Assembly: GCA_023396215.1 (NCBI GenBank)
Contig: JAEWWW010000056.1
Span: forward strand, 1-10,444
Reading direction: 5' to 3'
Origin: Bacillota bacterium
GTDB lineage: Bacteria > Bacillota > Clostridia > Oscillospirales > Ruminococcaceae
Length of the DNA stretch: 10,444 nt
This document shows positions 6,888 to 10,444 of the stretch, in pieces (the first letter of the stretch is position 1; the number at the start of each line of letters is the position of its first letter). The notes under the pieces are model-generated. The model saw only the letters and a list, made by a program, of their open reading frames with translations. It ran no database searches and was not told the origin of the DNA. The position numbers were made by a program, and so were the translations under genes.

Positions 6888-7126
6888 ATCCCGGCCTGCG
6901 GGGCAAAAGCCCCCGCGTCGCTTCGCATTTGCATAAAATTGTTTGAGTGCTTTTATCGCAGACCGATATAAGCATAACCCTGTGGCCTGAGGAATATCCT
7001 TATACTAATCCGCTTTTATCTGTCGCATACCATGCGGCGGGGGCAATATCCGCGCGGATACCGTATCATACCCGCCCGCTTAAGGGTAGGGTATTACCAT
7101 ACGAAACCTAGTAGGGGGCAGTATCT
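6888..7126 (+). other. yajC to membrane-protein intergenic region
   Basis: These 239 bases contain no supportable gene. Just after yajC is a GC-rich stem (about 6910-6924, GCGGGGC against GCCCCCGC with one bulge) that could end the transcript, although no T tract follows. A 14-base perfect palindrome TATCCGCGCGGATA lies at 7047-7060, and a short CGCAT/ATGCG inverted repeat lies just upstream at 7024-7036. A weak promoter candidate is at 6943-6972. The ribosome binding site of the next gene (AGGGGGC, 7113-7119) ends the region. Confidence 0.5.
6943..6972 (+). promoter_or_regulatory. Weak candidate promoter for the TIGR04086-type gene
   Basis: TTGAGT (6943-6948) and TATAAG (6967-6972) are separated by 18 bases, about 150 bases before the next start codon. 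Each box matches the sigma-A consensus only partly, so this is tentative. Confidence 0.3.
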
Positions 7127-7537
7127 ATGGGCTCAATGTCAGGGCAGACAGATAAAGGTGTTCTTGTGCGGTACGGCAAGCCGGTGGCGGTTTCCTGCCT
7201 GAGCGGCGCTATTGTATCCACCGCAATTTTGCTGGTGCTTTCTTTGGTCATGTCGGTTCGCGATGTGCCCGCCGTGCTCATCAATCCGCTGGCCTGCGCG
7301 GCCATTGCGGTCGGCAGCTTTTTTGCGGGGTTTCTCTGCGCAAAACAGCTGCGGCAGCGAGGGATGCTCTTTGGCGCCCTTTGCGGCATCATCATGTTTG
7401 GGCTGCTGCTTTTCACCAGCCTGACCCTTACCGGCGAAGCCTTTGGCTGGATTGTGCTCATTAAGCTGGTGATTGTGCTGACCAGCGCCATGATTGGCGG
7501 CATACTGGGGGTCAACACCCGGCGGCGGCGCAGATAA
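7127..7537 (+). CDS. TIGR04086/YrzE-type four-helix membrane protein
   Basis: This small integral membrane protein of 136 residues has four predicted membrane helices (about 19-42, 50-72, 79-100 and 105-129). A basic segment CAKQLRQRG lies between helices two and three and an arginine-rich tail ends the protein. The glycine-rich second helix with FFAGFLCAK, followed by GMLFGALCGI, fits the TIGR04086 (YrzE-like) family. From general knowledge this family is common in Firmicutes and often sits beside yajC and the SCIFF genes; its function is unknown. The start at 7127 is supported by AGGGGGC seven bases upstream; a second Met three codons later is too far from it. By inference from context it could help export, anchor or sense the scfA peptide, but nothing in the sequence proves that. 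Confidence 0.75.
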   Translation: MGSMSGQTDKGVLVRYGKPVAVSCLSGAIVSTAILLVLSLVMSVRDVPAVLINPLACAAIAVGSFFAGFLCAKQLRQRGMLFGALCGIIMFGLLLFTSLTLTGEAFGWIVLIKLVIVLTSAMIGGILGVNTRRRRR

Positions 7538-7564
7538 GACGCGAAATCCTCCCCCTGCAAAATG

Positions 7565-7593
7565 TTGAATTTTGCCGATTGTTGTGCTATAAT
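7565..7593 (+). promoter_or_regulatory. Extended -10 promoter of scfA
   Basis: TTGAAT (7565-7570), a 17-base spacer and a perfect TATAAT (7588-7593) preceded by TGC (the TGn extended -10 element) form the best plus-strand promoter in the window. Transcription would begin near 7600 and give an untranslated leader of about 78 bases before scfA. It lies just after the membrane-protein gene, so scfA can be expressed independently of it. Confidence 0.85.
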
Positions 7594-7677
7594 AGCGGCA
7601 ACGATGGGGCGCTTTTGCCCGGATTGGCATAAGGCGGCCTGGATAAGGTAACAGAATGAAATGAGGTATTACTCAAT

Positions 7678-7818
7678 ATGAAGCATGTTAAAACTTTGAA
7701 TAGCGCAAACCTGAAGCAGAGCGCCGCCAAGGGCGGTTGTGGCGAATGCCAGGCCTCCTGCCAGTCTGCCTGCAAAACTTCCTGCACTGTGGCAAACCAG
7801 AAGTGTGAGAAAAAGTAA
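7678..7818 (+). CDS. scfA: SCIFF ranthipeptide precursor ScfA (six cysteines in forty-five residues)
   Basis: This 46-codon gene encodes a SCIFF precursor peptide. It opens with MKHVKTLNSANLKQSA, the family leader, and continues with a core of six cysteines at 21, 24, 28, 32, 36 and 43, including CGECQASCQSACKTSCT and ending in NQKCEKK. The peptide is the substrate of the radical SAM enzyme encoded 66 bases downstream. In the related peptide CteA of Clostridium thermocellum a Cys32-Thr37 thioether has been described; Cys32 and Thr37 are both present here at the same positions. A GAGG site lies 11 bases before the ATG and a strong promoter lies upstream. The mature form and its biological role are not settled for this family; quorum-sensing-like roles have been proposed in some Clostridia. 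Confidence 0.97.
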   Translation: MKHVKTLNSANLKQSAAKGGCGECQASCQSACKTSCTVANQKCEKK

Positions 7819-7834
7819 AGCCGATAGGCATAAA

Positions 7835-7867
7835 AGGGGCAGCTGGTCTGCCTCTTATTTTTTATTT
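7835..7867 (+). terminator. Partial terminator/attenuator between scfA and scfB
   Basis: A stem of eight pairs (7835-7842 with 7848-7855, one G-U) plus one flanking A-T pair has a 5-base loop. It is followed by a T-rich tail, TATTTTTTATTT. It sits between the precursor and maturase genes and has the shape of an intrinsic terminator. The inferred effect is many short scfA transcripts and fewer that continue into scfB, giving excess substrate over enzyme. Confidence 0.78.
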
Positions 7868-7884
7868 GTCTGAGAGGATTTTCC

Positions 7885-9240
7885 ATGATTCATCGATATA
7901 GTTTGGCGGGTTACAACATTGTTTTGGACGTGCACAGCGGCGCCGTTCATCTGGCCGACCCGCTTTTTTATGAGCTGACCGGGCTGCTGACCCCGCCTTT
8001 GAGCGAGAGTTGCCCTCCCGAGGCGCTGGATGCGCTGGCCCCCCGCTACACCAAAGACGAGATAGAAGAAGCCTATGCCGAGGTGTTGGCTCTCTATCAG
8101 GGCGGGCAGCTCTTTTCGCAGGATGACTACGACCAGTTTGCCCATATGCTCACGCCGTCGCCCATCAAGGCCATGTGCCTGCACATCGCCCACGACTGCA
8201 ACCTGCGCTGCGACTACTGCTTTGCCTCCACCGGCGACTTTGGCGGCGCACGGGTGCGTATGTCCTCAGAGGTGGGCAAAAAGGCTATTGATTATCTGAT
8301 AGCCCGTTCGCAGAACCGCCACAACCTGGAGGTAGACTTTTTCGGCGGCGAGCCACTGATGAACTTCGAGGTGGTCAAAGAGGTGGTGGAGTACGCCCGC
8401 AGCCTTGAAAAGGCCCACAACAAGAAATTCCGCTTTACCATCACCACCAACGGCCTGCTGCTGGATGATGATAAGATTGATTACATAAACCGTGAGATGT
8501 CCAACGTGGTGCTTTCGATTGACGGGCGCAAATCGGTCAACGACCGGGTGCGTACCCGTGTCAGTGGCTCCGGCTGCTACGACAGCATCATGCCCAAGTT
8601 CCAAAAGCTGGCCGAGCGCCGGGGCCACGACCAGTACTATGTGCGCGGCACCTTCACAAAATATAACAAGGATTTCGGCGAGGATGTGCTGCATCTGGCC
8701 GGGCTGGGCTTTGACCAGATTTCGGTGGAGCCGGTGGTGGCCGACCCCGGCATGCCTTACGCACTGACCGAAGCCGACCTGCCCGAGGTTTTTGCCGAGT
8801 ATGAGCGCCTTGCCGATACTTTGCTTCAGATGGAGCAGGAGGGCAGGGGGGTCAATTTCTTTCATTTCATGATGGATTTGGAGCAGGGTCCCTGCGCCAT
8901 CAAGCGGCTGCGGGGCTGCGGCTGCGGCAACGAGTACTGCGCCGTCACCCCCGACGGCGAGGTTTACCCCTGCCACCAGTTTGTGGGCCAGCCTGAGTGG
9001 AAGATGGGGGATATCTTCACCGGCGGCTTTGACCCCCAAAAGCAGCAGCGCTTTGCCGGCGCCACCGTGCAGGGCAAGGAGGAATGCCGCTCCTGCTGGG
9101 CCAAGTTTTATTGCAGCGGCGGCTGCAACGCCAATAACCAGCAGTATGCGGGGGATATACTGGCGCCCCATACGCTCTCTTGTGAGATGGAAAAAAAGCG
9201 GGTAGAATGCGCGATTATGATGAAAGCCGCGCTGGCTTAA
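7885..9240 (+). CDS. scfB: SCIFF radical SAM maturase ScfB (thioether-forming, SPASM domain)
   Basis: This 451-residue enzyme uses S-adenosylmethionine and iron-sulfur clusters to form thioether links from cysteine to threonine in the ScfA core. The N-terminal 90 residues, starting MIHRYSLAGYNIVLD, match the PqqD-like leader-recognition domain of this family. The radical SAM cluster motif is Cys105-x3-Cys109-x2-Cys112 in HDCNLRCDYC, and GGEP (154-157) is the SAM-binding motif. The C-terminal SPASM region has cysteines at 337, 345, 347, 352, 363, 401, 404, 410, 414 and 433, enough for two auxiliary clusters. Its length matches CteB, the characterised homologue. AGAGGA lies about six bases before the ATG. 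It follows scfA across an attenuator-like hairpin, and proC starts 72 bases later. Confidence 0.97.
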   Translation: MIHRYSLAGYNIVLDVHSGAVHLADPLFYELTGLLTPPLSESCPPEALDALAPRYTKDEIEEAYAEVLALYQGGQLFSQDDYDQFAHMLTPSPIKAMCLHIAHDCNLRCDYCFASTGDFGGARVRMSSEVGKKAIDYLIARSQNRHNLEVDFFGGEPLMNFEVVKEVVEYARSLEKAHNKKFRFTITTNGLLLDDDKIDYINREMSNVVLSIDGRKSVNDRVRTRVSGSGCYDSIMPKFQKLAERRGHDQYYVRGTFTKYNKDFGEDVLHLAGLGFDQISVEPVVADPGMPYALTEADLPEVFAEYERLADTLLQMEQEGRGVNFFHFMMDLEQGPCAIKRLRGCGCGNEYCAVTPDGEVYPCHQFVGQPEWKMGDIFTGGFDPQKQQRFAGATVQGKEECRSCWAKFYCSGGCNANNQQYAGDILAPHTLSCEMEKKRVECAIMMKAALA

Positions 9241-9268
9241 CGGCATTTTTGGCTCCTGTGCCTCAGGC

Positions 9269-9277
9269 AGGGGAGAG
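9269..9277 (+). promoter_or_regulatory. Shine-Dalgarno favouring a TTG start of proC
   Basis: AGGGGAGAG is the strongest ribosome binding sequence before proC, and its GGAG lies ten bases before an in-frame TTG at 9286. The ATG at 9313 has only a weak AGGT (9301-9304) nine bases upstream. The site therefore raises the possibility that translation begins at 9286 and adds nine residues. Confidence 0.45.
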
Positions 9278-9312
9278 AAAAAGATTTGAACGGGAATGGC
9301 AGGTTAAAAAGG

Positions 9313-10110
9313 ATGAAGCTGGGTTTTATCGGAGCAGGGAACATGGCCGGAGCGATTATATCCGGCGTTTTGGGCGCGGGCAGTCTGGCCCCGAGCGAGA
9401 TGGGTGTTTACGACATCAGCGCGGAAAAGACCGCGGCCCTGGGCAAGCAGGGCTTGCAGGTCTGCCAAAGCCCCGCTGAGCTGGTGAGCCGGGCCAAATA
9501 TGTGCTGCTGGCCATCAAGCCCCAAAACTTTGAAGAGGTACTGGGGCAGCTGGCCGGGGTTGTCACCGCAGAAACAGTGATAATTTCGATTGCCGCGGGC
9601 ATCTCTCCCGCCTATATCAAATCCAAGCTGGGGGAGGGCTGCAAGGTGGTGCAGGTGATGCCCAATACCCCGCTGCTCATTGGCTACGGTGCAACCGCCA
9701 TCAGCAGGGCGGAGCCCACCACGCAGGAGGAGTTTGATTTTGCCTGCGGGCTGTTTTCGGCTGCCGGCGCGGTGGAAGTGATTGACAACCGCCTGATGAA
9801 CGAGGTTATCCCCCTCAACGGCAGCAGCCCCGCCTTTATCTACCTGTTGGCAAAGCTGTTTGTCGACCGCGCACAGGAGCTTGGCTTTGACCGCGACTGT
9901 GCCAACCGCCTTTTCTGCAACACCCTCATCGGCTCGGCCCAGATGATGCTGACCACCGGCAAGGACCACCAGGCGCTGATTGATATGGTGACCTCGCCCG
10001 CCGGTACCACCTTCAGCGGCCTGCAGGCCCTGGCCGACAACGGCTTTGACAAGGCTATCCGCAGCGCCTATGATGCTACGGTAAAAAGGGCCTACGAGCT
10101 GGGTAGATAG
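9313..10110 (+). CDS. proC: Pyrroline-5-carboxylate reductase ProC
   Basis: ProC reduces pyrroline-5-carboxylate to proline with NAD(P)H, the last step of proline synthesis. The 265-residue protein starts with the Rossmann motif MKLGFIGAGNMAGAI, then has AIKPQNF (67-73), MPNTP (116-120), NGSSPAFIYL (169-178) and the C-terminal signature SPAGTTFSGLQAL (228-240), matching the family in order and length. The ATG at 9313 is chosen because the Rossmann strand normally starts right at the N-terminus. A TTG at 9286 with a stronger Shine-Dalgarno is a real alternative. The gene follows scfB by 72 bases with no terminator between them, so read-through from the scf promoter is possible; no metabolic link to the peptide is evident. 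Confidence 0.96.
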   Translation: MKLGFIGAGNMAGAIISGVLGAGSLAPSEMGVYDISAEKTAALGKQGLQVCQSPAELVSRAKYVLLAIKPQNFEEVLGQLAGVVTAETVIISIAAGISPAYIKSKLGEGCKVVQVMPNTPLLIGYGATAISRAEPTTQEEFDFACGLFSAAGAVEVIDNRLMNEVIPLNGSSPAFIYLLAKLFVDRAQELGFDRDCANRLFCNTLIGSAQMMLTTGKDHQALIDMVTSPAGTTFSGLQALADNGFDKAIRSAYDATVKRAYELGR

Positions 10111-10135
10111 CCATCATTTCGCTAAATATTAATAG

Positions 10136-10175
10136 AAAAACCGCCCTCCCGCCGATGCCGGGAGGGCGGTTTTTT
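10136..10175 (+). terminator. Strong intrinsic terminator after proC
   Basis: A perfect 11-bp GC stem (10141-10151 with 10159-10169) has a 7-base loop and is flanked by an A run and by a run of six T ending at 10175. It lies 25 bases after the proC stop and is nearly symmetrical, so it could stop transcription in both directions. It closes the scfA-scfB-proC unit. Confidence 0.93.
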
Positions 10176-10227
10176 AACGGGCGGCAGGCTTGCCGGTTAT
10201 CGCCGATATAGAGGGTCATAAAAGATA

Positions 10228-10258
10228 AGCCCCCCACATACAATGACAGTGGGGGGCT
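10228..10258 (+). repeat. Perfect 10-bp hairpin before the last gene
   Basis: AGCCCCCCAC (10228-10237) pairs perfectly with GTGGGGGGCT (10249-10258) around an 11-base loop. It has no T tract on the plus strand and only a weak one on the minus strand. It ends nine bases before an ATG, and its G-rich 3' arm occupies the place of a Shine-Dalgarno, so it may be a translation-control structure or a bidirectional terminator. Confidence 0.6.
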
Positions 10259-10266
10259 GAAGTTAT

Positions 10267-10444
10267 ATGAACAGGACAACCTTTGACCGGCCGCGGCGAA
10301 CCTACCCGCCGGGCATAGAAAAAAAAGATACACAGACACAAAACAGACAACTGCTGCTGGCCGGGGTGTTCATTCTGGGCCTGCTGGCGGGCCGTTCGCT
10401 GGTGGGCGCGTCTGAAAGCGACACCAATACGGCGGTGCTGGAGC
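10267..10444 (+). CDS. N-terminal fragment of a membrane protein, possibly SpoIIM-like
   Basis: An open frame starts at ATG 10267 and runs off the window end, covering 59 complete codons. An in-frame stop lies three codons upstream, so this is the first possible start. The N-terminus is basic and hydrophilic for about 30 residues (MNRTTFDRPRRTYPPG), followed by one clear membrane helix, LLLAGVFILGLLAGRSLVG (about 31-49), and then an acidic, polar segment. The layout of short cytosolic tail, helix, and outer segment resembles the start of stage II sporulation protein M in Clostridia, but too little is present to name it. Ribosome binding is weak and only a G run within the preceding hairpin is available. 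Confidence 0.6.
   Translation, partial: MNRTTFDRPRRTYPPGIEKKDTQTQNRQLLLAGVFILGLLAGRSLVGASESDTNTAVLE

Noticed and set aside
7855..8193. 112-residue open frame on the minus strand over the start of scfB
   Set aside because: It overlaps the scfB start and the scfA-scfB attenuator, and has no motif or ribosome binding site.
8266..9246. 326-residue open frame on the minus strand opposite scfB
   Set aside because: It is a shadow of scfB, has no ribosome binding site and has low-complexity Ala/Gly/His composition.
1..10444. CRISPR arrays, tRNA or rRNA genes, insertion sequences, phage genes
   Set aside because: No regularly spaced repeats, no cloverleaf-like sequence, no transposase motif and no terminal inverted repeats were seen. 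The window looks like stable chromosomal core DNA.

Overview
The window is about 10.4 kb of GC-rich DNA with tight gene spacing. It most likely comes from an anaerobic Firmicute of class Clostridia, probably an Oscillospiraceae/Ruminococcaceae-type genome. The evidence is strong Shine-Dalgarno sites, an L-box lysine riboswitch, an archaeal-type aspartate-semialdehyde dehydrogenase beside dapA/dapB, and a SCIFF ranthipeptide pair (scfA/scfB), which is a hallmark of Clostridia. The taxonomic call is inference from gene content, not from a database match.

Left half (about 120-4080, minus strand): a lysine/diaminopimelate operon. A near-consensus promoter (4048-4076) reads into a lysine riboswitch (aptamer about 3855-4034) that ends in an intrinsic terminator (3779-3801). 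Then follow asd, dapA, dapB and a small stand-alone tandem-ACT protein that resembles the C-terminal regulatory part of aspartokinase. An 11-bp-stem terminator (122-154) closes the operon. The three enzymes take aspartyl phosphate to tetrahydrodipicolinate. The riboswitch would shut transcription when lysine is high, and the ACT protein suggests a second, allosteric layer.

Centre (4251-6887, plus strand, divergent from the lysine operon): queA and tgt, overlapping by 8 bases, make the queuosine modification of tRNA. They are followed by yajC, with its own promoter, which encodes the small SecDF-associated membrane protein.

Right half (7127-10444, plus strand): a four-helix membrane protein of the TIGR04086/YrzE type comes first. 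A very good extended -10 promoter then drives scfA, a 46-codon gene for a six-cysteine SCIFF precursor peptide. A hairpin with a T-rich tail separates it from scfB, the radical SAM/SPASM maturase that builds Cys-Thr thioether bonds in the peptide. proC (proline biosynthesis) follows and ends at a strong terminator. The window closes inside the start of a membrane protein that I cannot name firmly; stage II sporulation protein M is one possibility.

The most interesting part is the yajC - TIGR04086 protein - scfA - scfB stretch. It links a modified-peptide system to a Sec accessory protein and an uncharacterised membrane protein. Second is the stand-alone ACT protein in a riboswitch-controlled lysine operon.
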